Origin: Haloterrigena salifodinae
GTDB lineage: Archaea > Halobacteriota > Halobacteria > Halobacteriales > Natrialbaceae
DNA: 64,000 nt
NCBI RefSeq assembly: GCF_003977755.1
Contig: NZ_RQWN01000001.1
Location: 450,995-514,994 of the forward strand
Direction: 5' to 3'
A program made the translations under genes and the position numbers. Of this stretch, positions 35,298 to 42,564 are shown piece after piece; the stretch's first letter is position 1; every line of letters begins with the position of its first letter. The notes beneath the pieces are model-generated. The model saw only the letters and a program-made list of their open reading frames with translations. It made no database searches and had not been told where the DNA came from.

Positions 35298-35921
35298 TTA
35301 CTGTTGGGCGCCGATCCTAACGTCGACGAAGCTGTACGGTGCGAACGGCCCCGTGTAGCGGAACATGAGGTCGTCGTACTCGTCCTCAAGGTCGGCCACC
35401 GCTTGGTCGAAGCGCTCGCGCTCGTCGCGGTTGACGAGATAGGAGCGGTTGAGCACGAGTCGGTCGCTGAACAGGTCGTTGGGAACCGACTGCGCGGCGA
35501 TCGACTCGAGTTCGTCGGCGACGGCTTCTTCGATCGCGTCGGTATCGACCTCGGCGTCCTCCTCGCGGACGATCTTGAGGCCGAGTTCTTCCCGGCCCTC
35601 GATGTCGTTGATCGCGCGCCGGAACGCCGGCCTGGCGCCGCGGAGCACGTTCTTCAGCGCCCGATCGTTCTCGAAGGCCATGCCGAACTGCATCGGGACG
35701 ATCGTCCGACCGCCGTCGCGCTCCATGATCTCCCGGAGGACGTCGTCGTGTCGCTGAGCGTCCTCGTCGGTCTCCTCGGGATCGGTCGTGTCGATGTCGG
35801 AGACGACAGCGTTGAGCCGCCGGTGGGAAACCGTGTAGACGCGGTCGGCACCGCCGACGGCGTCGGTCTCGAACTCGACGGGGTCGTCGTTCATCACGCC
35901 GTAGACGTACCGGTGGGTCAT
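35298..35921 (-). CDS. gvpF: Gas vesicle protein GvpF (GvpL/GvpF family)
   Basis: From ATG 35921 ([13 protein letters not shown]) the protein has 207 residues, the usual GvpF length. It shows [20 protein letters not shown], the [20 protein letters not shown] block and the closing [17 protein letters not shown]. GvpF contacts GvpA and is a minor shell or assembly factor. It heads the minus-strand operon and is divergent from gvpA across 335 bases. The frame to 35972 adds 17 unlikely Arg-rich residues. Confidence 0.93.
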   Translation of the reverse strand: MTHRYVYGVMNDDPVEFETDAVGGADRVYTVSHRRLNAVVSDIDTTDPEETDEDAQRHDDVLREIMERDGGRTIVPMQFGMAFENDRALKNVLRGARPAFRRAINDIEGREELGLKIVREEDAEVDTDAIEEAVADELESIAAQSVPNDLFSDRLVLNRSYLVNRDERERFDQAVADLEDEYDDLMFRYTGPFAPYSFVDVRIGAQQ

Positions 35922-36256
35922 CGGTCGATCACCCCGGCGTCGAACGGCGGCGCTACTCGTGCCCGCGAGCACGGGCGCGATTCGTCAACGGCCTCGAGAC
36001 GGAGCGATCGGGATATCATGGGAACGGGGTCGACTACCCGAGAGGGAACCGCCGAACCGGCGTTCGGCGGTACTCACCTGCGGGTACTCGAGGAACTCGT
36101 CATGCAAGATTCACCGCCCCGAAGGGTCACCGTGGTGCTTGCAATGGCAGCCCCCGGCGGCGGGCCGAACTGGTTCGGGACGGCCGCGGTCCGGCACCGG
36201 CGGCTTGCAGACGCAGTCCCAGTCGTGTTACGAACCGGGGGTGTACCTGCGTCCGT
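35922..36256. promoter_or_regulatory. Divergent gvpF/gvpA control region
   Basis: The 335-base region is unusually GC-rich and has no clear TATA box at the usual distance before gvpA or gvpF. It contains a perfect hyphenated palindrome at 36048-36071 and a GCCCG...CGGGC dyad near 35960-35975. Transcription of the two gvp operons must start here or through read-through. Confidence 0.6.
36048..36071. repeat. Perfect 10-4-10 palindrome in the gvp control region
   Basis: Arms ACCGCCGAAC and GTTCGGCGGT are separated by CGGC. It lies about 127 bases upstream of gvpF and 186 bases upstream of gvpA. It could be an operator or a hairpin ending a transcript. Confidence 0.7.
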
Positions 36257-36547
36257 ATGGCAGCATCATCAGGTCGGAGACCCGACTCCTCGAGCCTCGC
36301 AGAGGTACTGGACCGCATCCTCGACAAGGGCGTCGTCATCGACGTCTGGGCGCGGATCTCGGTTGTCGGGATCGAGCTACTGACGATCGAGGCCCGCGTC
36401 GTCGTCGCGAGCGTCGACACCTTCCTGCACTACGCGGAGGAGATCGCAAAAATTGAGCAAGCGACGGCGGAGGGCGACCTCGAGGAGCTAGAGGAGCTCG
36501 AGGTCGAACCGCGTCCGGAATCGTCACCCGAATCCGCCACTCAATAA
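36257..36547 (+). CDS. gvpA: Gas vesicle structural protein GvpA
   Basis: The 96-residue protein is near-identical in its core to haloarchaeal Gvp[41 protein letters not shown] and [19 protein letters not shown]. It forms the ribbed gas-permeable shell. The N-terminus has a few extra residues (AASSGRR) and the C-terminus an acidic extension rich in Glu/Leu/Pro, so it is about 20 residues longer than the 76-residue Halobacterium form. gvpN follows after six bases with no gvpC between. Confidence 0.97.
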   Translation: MAASSGRRPDSSSLAEVLDRILDKGVVIDVWARISVVGIELLTIEARVVVASVDTFLHYAEEIAKIEQATAEGDLEELEELEVEPRPESSPESATQ

Positions 36548-36553
36548 CACTCC

Positions 36554-37609
36554 ATGGCCGACGATTCGTCGCGCAAGCGCAAGGTCAGAGGTCGAAAGAT
36601 CAGGAGCGACCGCTCCCGGAAGGAGAGTCGACAGGCGAAGAAGAAACTCGCCCGGAAGTCGTCGAACGGGACGTCGTCATCGAGCGCCCAGAGCGGGGAC
36701 GGCCCCCTCTCAGCGCCCGAAGCCGTCGCTCCCGACCCGTTCATCGAGACCGACGCCGTCGCCTCGCTGCGAAGCCGGATCACCGGCTGGCTCGAGGCGG
36801 AGAAGCCGGTCCACCTGATCGGTCCGACGGGCTGCGGGAAAACGGCGCTTGCGCTGTCGGCCGCCGCTGAACGCGGTCGGCCGGTCGTCTGGATCAACGG
36901 CGACGAGTCCGTCGACACCGCCGCGCTCGTCGGCGCGAACGCCGGCGGCGAACGGTACAAGGAGACCGATCAGTTCGTCGGCGGCGTCAGCAAGAAGACC
37001 GAAGTCGTCCGGGAGCGCTGGGTCGACAACCCGCTCTCGGTGGCCGTCCGGGAGGGCGCGACGCTCGTCTACAACGAGTTCTCGCGCAGCGATCCCTCGG
37101 CGCACAACGTCTTACTCTCGGTGTTCGAGGAAGGAGTCCTCGAGCGACCGGGCAAGCGCGGCGAGGACCGGACGATCGACGTCCACCCCGAGTTCCGGGC
37201 GATTTTCACCTCGAACGACGTCGAGTACGCGGGCGTCCACCGCCAGCAGGACGCGCTGCTCGACCGCTTCGTCGGCGTCCACATCGACTACTACGACGAG
37301 GAGACCGAGCGCGAGATCGTCAAGTCCCACGTCGACCTCTCCGATGAGGACATCGCGGCGATCGTCGCGAAGACGCGGACGCTGCGCGACGAACTCGACC
37401 TCGTCGTCGGCACGCGGGCGGCGATCACCGCCGCGAAGGGGCTCGCCGTCTTCGACGGCCAGCGAAACGGTGACGGCGACGGCGAACCCGACGAGTTCGA
37501 CGACGAGTTACTGACCGACGTCTTCATGGACGTCCTCGCGCCGAAGATCGCCGGCGAGGGTCCCGAGGACGTCTCGCAGCTCCGGACGCAGATCGCCGAG
37601 TCCGTCTGA
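36554..37609 (+). CDS. gvpN: Gas vesicle protein GvpN (MoxR-type AAA ATPase)
   Basis: The 351-residue protein has a P-loop GPTGCGKTALAL at about 90-101, Walker-B-like LVYNEFSRSDP and sensor motifs of the GvpN/MoxR AAA group (AIFTSNDVEYAG). GvpN enhances gas vesicle growth. Before the ATPase core there is a 35-residue Lys/Arg-rich segment (RKRKVRGRKIRSDRSRKESR), unusual in an acidic proteome. It follows gvpA by six bases and precedes gvpO by about 90 bases. Confidence 0.95.
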   Translation: MADDSSRKRKVRGRKIRSDRSRKESRQAKKKLARKSSNGTSSSSAQSGDGPLSAPEAVAPDPFIETDAVASLRSRITGWLEAEKPVHLIGPTGCGKTALALSAAAERGRPVVWINGDESVDTAALVGANAGGERYKETDQFVGGVSKKTEVVRERWVDNPLSVAVREGATLVYNEFSRSDPSAHNVLLSVFEEGVLERPGKRGEDRTIDVHPEFRAIFTSNDVEYAGVHRQQDALLDRFVGVHIDYYDEETEREIVKSHVDLSDEDIAAIVAKTRTLRDELDLVVGTRAAITAAKGLAVFDGQRNGDGDGEPDEFDDELLTDVFMDVLAPKIAGEGPEDVSQLRTQIAESV

Positions 37610-37700
37610 CTCGGCACCCGTCTCCGCGGGAGAACGACGGTACGCAGAGCACAGTGATCCAGACACGGACGAATACACGCGACAGGTTCAGCACACGCCA

Positions 37701-38264
37701 ATGGCCGAAGCCGATAGCGAGCATTCAGCGGAGCAAGCGCAGGATCAGTGTCGGGCGCTGACCGAGGACGGCGAGCGCTGTTCGCGGCCGGCCCAGGAGG
37801 ACGGCTTCTGCTATCAGCACGACGAGGGTGATCCAACAGTGAGTGACAGTCAAGCAGTCGAAGACGAACAGGACGAAGCGGCACAGGACGACGAACGGCA
37901 GTCTCAGGCCCAGAGTCAGGAACTGGGCGCGGTCGACATGACCGACGAGGAGAAGACTGACCCCGAGGACGTAGACGCCGACGTCGACACCGACCACGAC
38001 GAGATCGCGGGCGTCCTCGCGGTTCGCCGGACCGTCCAGTCGACCGCGGGCGAACTCATCGGCCGAGAGTTCGACGCCGTCAGCGAGATCTCGCCGACCG
38101 ACGACGGCTGGCGCGCGGTCGTCGAAGTCGTCGAACGCCGAGCCGTCCCCGACACGCAGGACATCGTCGGTCGCTACGAGATCGAACTCGACGAGAGCGC
38201 GAACGTCCACGGCTACCGTCGTCTCGACCGCTACCGGCGCGGCGACACGACGTCGTTCGAGTAG
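37701..38264 (+). CDS. gvpO: Gas vesicle protein GvpO with N-terminal Cys3-His finger
   Basis: The 187-residue product has a C-terminal GvpO domain at about 98-187 (DDGWRAVVEVVERRAVPDTQ, DIVGRYEIELDE, DRYRRGD), which closely matches known GvpO. Unlike the classical protein of about 120 residues, it begins with a compact finger C17-x9-C27-x9-C37-x2-H40 in CRALTEDGERC...GFCYQH, then an acidic Gln-rich linker. The finger resembles small zinc modules. GvpO is required for vesicle formation. It is the last gene of the gvpA-N-O operon. Confidence 0.92.
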   Translation: MAEADSEHSAEQAQDQCRALTEDGERCSRPAQEDGFCYQHDEGDPTVSDSQAVEDEQDEAAQDDERQSQAQSQELGAVDMTDEEKTDPEDVDADVDTDHDEIAGVLAVRRTVQSTAGELIGREFDAVSEISPTDDGWRAVVEVVERRAVPDTQDIVGRYEIELDESANVHGYRRLDRYRRGDTTSFE

Positions 38265-38389
38265 CGGATCACCGCGTCGAAGCCGTCCGACGCTGGCCCG
38301 GTTCGCCGGGAACCGAGAGCTGCTGCTGTCGCAAACCCGTTAGCCGAAACCTCGAAGTCCCGTGCGCCCGTCGGTTCGACCGACGATCC

Positions 38390-38728
38390 GTGTCTGAACC
38401 TCCCGTTCGCGGCGTCGACGTCGATTCCGAGACCCGATGTGCCCACTACCGCACCGATCGCGACGTCGTCGCCTTCAAATTCGCCTGTTGCGAGCGCTAC
38501 TATCCGTGCTATCGCTGCCACGCCGAGACGACAGACCACGACGCCGTCCCGTGGCCCCGCGATCGGTTCGACGAGCCCTCGGTACTGTGTGGCGTCTGCG
38601 AGACCGAACTCGCGGTTCCCGCGTATCTCGAGGCCGACTATCGGTGTCCGTCCTGCGATGCGCCGTTCAATCCCGGCTGTAGCGCACACGCAGATCGGTA
38701 CTTCGAGGCGAACGACGCCGTCGAGTAA
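38390..38728 (+). CDS. CHY-type zinc-finger protein
   Basis: The 112-residue protein starts at GTG 38390. It holds the CHY zinc-finger pattern: CAHYRTDRDVVAFKFACCERYYPCYRCHAE, then CGVCETELAV and CPSCDAPFNPGCSAH, giving at least ten Cys/His ligands. CHY fingers bind three zinc ions and occur in redox-linked and ubiquitin-related proteins; the archaeal role is unknown. It lies between gvpO and the convergent DUF7519 gene. Confidence 0.85.
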   Translation: MSEPPVRGVDVDSETRCAHYRTDRDVVAFKFACCERYYPCYRCHAETTDHDAVPWPRDRFDEPSVLCGVCETELAVPAYLEADYRCPSCDAPFNPGCSAHADRYFEANDAVE

Positions 38729-38746
38729 GCCGGACGCGTTCCAGAG

Positions 38747-39472
38747 CTAGTCGGCGTCTACCGACTGCGGGACGTGAGTGAGCGCGAGCAGACAGAACAC
38801 GCTCGAGACCAACAGGAACGCCAGTCCGATGATCGAGGGCCCGGTAATCGGAACGCGAGCGGCGGCGAGCGTAAGTGCGATCGCCACCGCCGCGACGACG
38901 ACGCTCGCCGCGAGTCCCGTCAGCTCGACGGCGACGGTTTCGGCGGTGTCGCCGACTCGGTTACCCAGCGCGATCGCCCGCTCCGACGCGTCCCACGAGA
39001 GGAACACTAGAGTGACGGCGACCGTTGACCGCCATAGCGACGGCGTTCCGACGACGGTCGTCGCCGTCACGCCGACGAAGACGAGCGCGATGCCGACGGT
39101 CGAGAGCGGTCGAGCGACCCGCACGGAGACGGGAAACACGCCGAGGGTCACCGAGAGCGCTCCGAGTCCGCACGCGAGGAGCGGCAGCAGCGTCGGCAAC
39201 GGCGGAGCGAGAACGACGGCGCCGAGAAGGCCCCCACCGGCGATCAGGAGACCGACCGCGGTAGCCGATCTCCCCGCGAGTCGGTGACCGCGTCGACGGA
39301 ACCACATCCCGACGGCATAGAGCGTCAGTCCCGCCGTTTCCATGAGCAGCGGCGCGATCCGGATCGCTCCCGTCGAACCGATGAGGCACGCGCCGAAAAT
39401 CGCGACGAGCGTAACGCCGGCGCTCACGGTCGTCGGAAACGGGTCCGTCGGATCGCCCGGGAGAACGGTCAT
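38747..39472 (-). CDS. DUF7519-type membrane protein
   Basis: From ATG 39472 (MTVLPGDPTDPFPTTVSAGV) the 241-residue protein has six to seven membrane helices. It overlaps the DUF58 gene by four bases (ATGA) and ends the operon. Its position and topology match haloarchaeal DUF7519 proteins that accompany DUF58 genes. It has no known enzymatic role; it may help build a surface-located protein-folding or secretion system like other MoxR-DUF58 operons. Confidence 0.7.
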   Translation of the reverse strand: MTVLPGDPTDPFPTTVSAGVTLVAIFGACLIGSTGAIRIAPLLMETAGLTLYAVGMWFRRRGHRLAGRSATAVGLLIAGGGLLGAVVLAPPLPTLLPLLACGLGALSVTLGVFPVSVRVARPLSTVGIALVFVGVTATTVVGTPSLWRSTVAVTLVFLSWDASERAIALGNRVGDTAETVAVELTGLAASVVVAAVAIALTLAAARVPITGPSIIGLAFLLVSSVFCLLALTHVPQSVDAD

Positions 39473-40728
39473 CGGGTCACCTCGTTTCGTATCGCCGCCT
39501 CGAGCGGCGTCGCCGGGTCCCAGTCGACGACCGACGCGCTCGCTCGCCGAAGGGCGTCGATACGGTTGTCTCGCCGGATCCGCGCGAGGTCCGTCCCGAG
39601 TGATTCCGCCGCCGTCACGTCGGGAGAGAGAACGGTAACCGGGTGTCCGTCCGCCCGGAGCGAGCGAGCGATCTCGAGCGGCCCGTCGTCGAGCAGCGGC
39701 GAGCAGAGGACGACGCCGGTGCCCCGGTCGATCCGCGTTCGAAGCGTGCGGGTCCCTCCGTCGACGGAATCGTCGCTGTTCCGTTCGTCGGGCGGTTCGA
39801 GCGGAAGGACGTCCTCGTCCTCGAGTGTCCGTCGCAGCGTCGCCGCGTGGCGGGAACCGGTGTTCGGAGTGACCCAGTGGAACTCGGTGCCGAAGACCGC
39901 GAGCCCGATCGGTCCGTCCGACTCGGAGATGGCCTCGAGCAGTTCGCGCGCCGCGGCGCGTTCGTAGAGGACGGCGTGCGGTTCGCCGCGGCCGGTCGAG
40001 CGGTAGCAACGGTTCCGAGCGTCGAGACAGAGGACGGTCGCCTGAGAGCGGTTCTCGCGAAAGCTAACGGTCGTCAGTTCGCCGTCCCGAGCGTACCGGT
40101 TCCAGTCGATACTGGCGGGCGAATCGCCCGGTCGGTAGGAGCGGACCGTCGAAAACTCGATGCCGCTTTCGCCGTCGGTCGTGGCGGTCGCGCCCGCGTG
40201 TCGGTGCGCTATTCGACCGAGCGAAACCGTTCGGACCGGGGAGCGACAGGCGAGTTCCGTCTCTTCCTCGACGGTCGTCTCGACTTCGATACTGCGGCTC
40301 GCGTCCTCGAGGACGGCGCTCGCCGGCCCGAAGCGGTGAACCCCGTGTTTCGCCGTGACCGTGTACGAGAACGTCGTCTCGTCGCCAGGACCGAGCGCTG
40401 CCGCATGCCGTGCCGACCCGTTCCGAACCGAGAGCATCGGCGGGACGCCGTCGGCGAGACAGACGTTGGGGAGCGTCCGATCGCCCGCGTTTCGGAGGGT
40501 AACCGTGACCTCGACCGGATCACCGTGCGACGGATCAGAATCGGTCAGCGATCGCTCGAACTCCAGCGTCGGAGTCGGGGCCGACGTGACGTGCGAATAG
40601 GTCGCGAAGACGACGCCGGGAATCGAGACGAGCAGGAGCATCGGCTCCGCCAGCAGAACACCCGTTCCGCTCGTGAGCATGGCGGCGGCCAGCGAGAGGT
40701 TCCAGCGGGTCGTTCGTCGTGTCGTCAT
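39469..40728 (-). CDS. DUF58 domain protein
   Basis: The 419-residue protein has two membrane helices near the N-terminus (about 12-48), an extracytoplasmic CARDB-like beta region (VEVTVTLRNAGDRTLPNVCL) and the DUF58 core RSYRPGDSPASIDWNRYARDGE. A von Willebrand A-like part follows. DUF58 proteins normally work with a MoxR AAA ATPase. Both ends overlap neighbours by four bases, so the operon is translationally coupled. Confidence 0.9.
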   Translation of the reverse strand: MTTRRTTRWNLSLAAAMLTSGTGVLLAEPMLLLVSIPGVVFATYSHVTSAPTPTLEFERSLTDSDPSHGDPVEVTVTLRNAGDRTLPNVCLADGVPPMLSVRNGSARHAAALGPGDETTFSYTVTAKHGVHRFGPASAVLEDASRSIEVETTVEEETELACRSPVRTVSLGRIAHRHAGATATTDGESGIEFSTVRSYRPGDSPASIDWNRYARDGELTTVSFRENRSQATVLCLDARNRCYRSTGRGEPHAVLYERAAARELLEAISESDGPIGLAVFGTEFHWVTPNTGSRHAATLRRTLEDEDVLPLEPPDERNSDDSVDGGTRTLRTRIDRGTGVVLCSPLLDDGPLEIARSLRADGHPVTVLSPDVTAAESLGTDLARIRRDNRIDALRRASASVVDWDPATPLEAAIRNEVTR

Positions 40729-41324
40729 CGCCGCTCCTCCTCGGCCTCCGCCTCCGCAGCGAGCACTCGGATCGCTCGCGCCGTCCGCCGAGCCCGTCGC
40801 GGAACGGAGACGTAATCCACGAGCGATCGGAACCGGGACGATGCCGAACCGTCTTCGACGCGGACGAACGCCGCGGCGACCGGATCGTCCGTCCACGTCC
40901 CCCGCTCGAGTCGCTCGCGGGCGGCCGCCGTAGAGCAGTCGGTCGTTCGGACGATCGTTCGAATCGCCACCTCCCGGAATCGAGAGTGAACGCGTCGGTG
41001 TCGAGTCGACGGGCGCAATACCAGCCACCGGCGGTCCAACAGGCGGTCGATCTCGGACCCGGGTGTCGGCGTCGGCGGGGGCGACTCGGGTGTCCGGCCG
41101 TCCGACCCCGTGCGCTCGGCGTCGTCGAATGCAACGAACGGACCGAGGAGGCTCGCGATCGTAACCACCACCGTGAAAAACGCGACCGGCAGCAGTTCGC
41201 CGTCCCACGGCCAACGGAGCCAGTCCTCGATTCCGGGTACGGTCAAGACGACCGCTGCGGCGCAGACCGACACCGCGCCGATCGTCACCAGGGACCTCCG
41301 AGCGACCGATATCGGTTCCGTCAC
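40725..41324 (-). CDS. DUF7269-type membrane protein
   Basis: The 199-residue protein starts MTEPISVARRSLVTIGAVSV and has two N-terminal membrane helices (about 12-32 and 44-64), then a Pro/Ser-rich linker and a helical cytoplasmic domain (VHSRFREVAIRTIVRTTDCS, RLERGTWTDDPVAAAFV). It matches the haloarchaeal DUF7269 proteins found between DUF4129 and DUF58 genes. It overlaps both neighbours by four bases. Confidence 0.75.
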   Translation of the reverse strand: MTEPISVARRSLVTIGAVSVCAAAVVLTVPGIEDWLRWPWDGELLPVAFFTVVVTIASLLGPFVAFDDAERTGSDGRTPESPPPTPTPGSEIDRLLDRRWLVLRPSTRHRRVHSRFREVAIRTIVRTTDCSTAAARERLERGTWTDDPVAAAFVRVEDGSASSRFRSLVDYVSVPRRARRTARAIRVLAAEAEAEEERR

Positions 41325-42040
41325 TCGGTATCACCCCCTCCTTCGAGCCGTTCGAGTTCGCGGATCGCGTCCCGGCGACGCTCGAGCGGTTCGGTCGCGT
41401 CCCCGTATCGGGTTTCCCTGTACAGCTCCGTTATCGTCGTTACCGCCTCCTCGTCGTATCCCGCGTCGATGGCGGCCTCGGCCCACTCTTCGGGCGTTCG
41501 AGAGCGAGGACGCTCTACGTCGAGCCGATCAGTCATCGAAACCCACGCCTCGGCCACGTCGTTTCTGGGCTCGGCGGGCGGCCAGCTCTGGTCCGTCGCG
41601 GTCGACCGCGACGTCCGGTTCGACGACCGTCGGGCGCCCAGACGAAAGACGAGCGATCCGGATGCCGACGTCGGGAGCCGACGGCGAACGTGCAGGACGA
41701 TCGTCGCGATCACACCGATACCGAGAAGCGGAAGGGCGACCGAACGGAGCACGCTGAGGGCCACAATGAGTGCGTCCGCCCAGGAGCCGGCCCCGGTTGC
41801 AAGAGCGGCGGGATCGGCTTCGATGCCGAACAGCGAAAGCAACGCGTCGACGAGCAGTATCAGGACGGCCATCAGGGAGAGACCGGACCCTCCGGTCCCG
41901 TCCGCGGGAGCGTCGTACGGGGACGGTATCGGTGTCGACTCGAGGACCGCCGCCGTACCGCCGAGCGTGAGAATCGACAGGAGGGCGGTCGCGATCAGGA
42001 CGGTCCCGTTTCGGCGCACCGCCGCACGAACCGTATTCAT
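41321..42040 (-). CDS. DUF4129 domain membrane protein
   Basis: From ATG 42040 (MNTVRAAVRRNGTVLIATAL) the protein has 239 residues; starts at 42052 or 42061 are also possible. It has an N-terminal helix, a short external loop, two further helices (about 55-75 and 88-115) and a C-terminal DUF4129 segment: DVAEAWVSMTDRLDVERPRS and RTPEEWAEAAIDAGYDEEAV. It is the membrane partner of DUF58/MoxR systems and usually carries transglutaminase-like domains, which this short form lacks. Confidence 0.8.
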   Translation of the reverse strand: MNTVRAAVRRNGTVLIATALLSILTLGGTAAVLESTPIPSPYDAPADGTGGSGLSLMAVLILLVDALLSLFGIEADPAALATGAGSWADALIVALSVLRSVALPLLGIGVIATIVLHVRRRLPTSASGSLVFRLGARRSSNRTSRSTATDQSWPPAEPRNDVAEAWVSMTDRLDVERPRSRTPEEWAEAAIDAGYDEEAVTTITELYRETRYGDATEPLERRRDAIRELERLEGGGDTE

Positions 42041-42135
42041 CCGTCCAGACATACCGTACATACCGTGCGGTCCGCTTCGAGGGCGTCTCGATCGCGCGTC
42101 GAGCCGTCACGGTGTCGATATCGGCCGACCATAGT

Positions 42136-42297
42136 TCACTCGAGCGTCGGTACCTCCGAGCGCGCGGGCGGTTCCGTGTCGAGTTCGTCTTCTGTCTCTC
42201 CGAATCGGAACCCGATACTGACTCCGGCGTTTCGGTCGGTGACTCCAATGAAGGCTCGTAGCGAACCGCCGGCAGGAATCCGACGACAGATATCCAT
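42136..42297 (-). CDS. Small protein leading the DUF4129-DUF58 operon
   Basis: A 53-residue frame starts at ATG 42297 (MDICRRIPAGGSLRAFIGVT) and ends in an acidic tail. A TTTAA element with an A-rich block before it (42319-42331 on the minus strand) lies 22-34 bases upstream, a good leaderless promoter. This supports the start and makes it the first gene of the operon. I do not recognise the family. Confidence 0.5.
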   Translation of the reverse strand: MDICRRIPAGGSLRAFIGVTDRNAGVSIGFRFGETEDELDTEPPARSEVPTLE

Positions 42298-42331
42298 GAT
42301 GATATTAGCAATAGTCGAGTTAAATCCTTTT
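42298..42331 (-). promoter_or_regulatory. Promoter of the small protein-DUF4129-DUF7269-DUF58-DUF7519 operon
   Basis: Reading the minus strand, AAAAAGGATTTAACTC combines an A-rich BRE-like block and a TTTAA TATA element 22-34 bases before ATG 42297. Confidence 0.45.
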
Positions 42332-42564
42332 TGAGTCTCCGGTAAGGAAGCTGCCACCCATCGGCGGGACTGCGTCCGTATCGAACTCGAGGGGAACAGC
42401 GAGGGCACCGACGCGGTTCTCGCAGTAGCGAAGGGATCGAGAACGACGGGCCGGCTGGCGACGCCGGTCTATCGAGGACAGTGGTCGTACGAAATACACC
42501 GTCTGAAGTCGAGAGGGGCGTGAATGAGACTGACCATCGACGGTGCTACCCCCTCCCCCCTCCG

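Noticed and set aside
36019..36383. Plus-strand frame upstream of and overlapping gvpA
   Set aside because: It overlaps gvpA in another frame, lacks recognisable motifs and lies in the control region. A leader peptide cannot be excluded.
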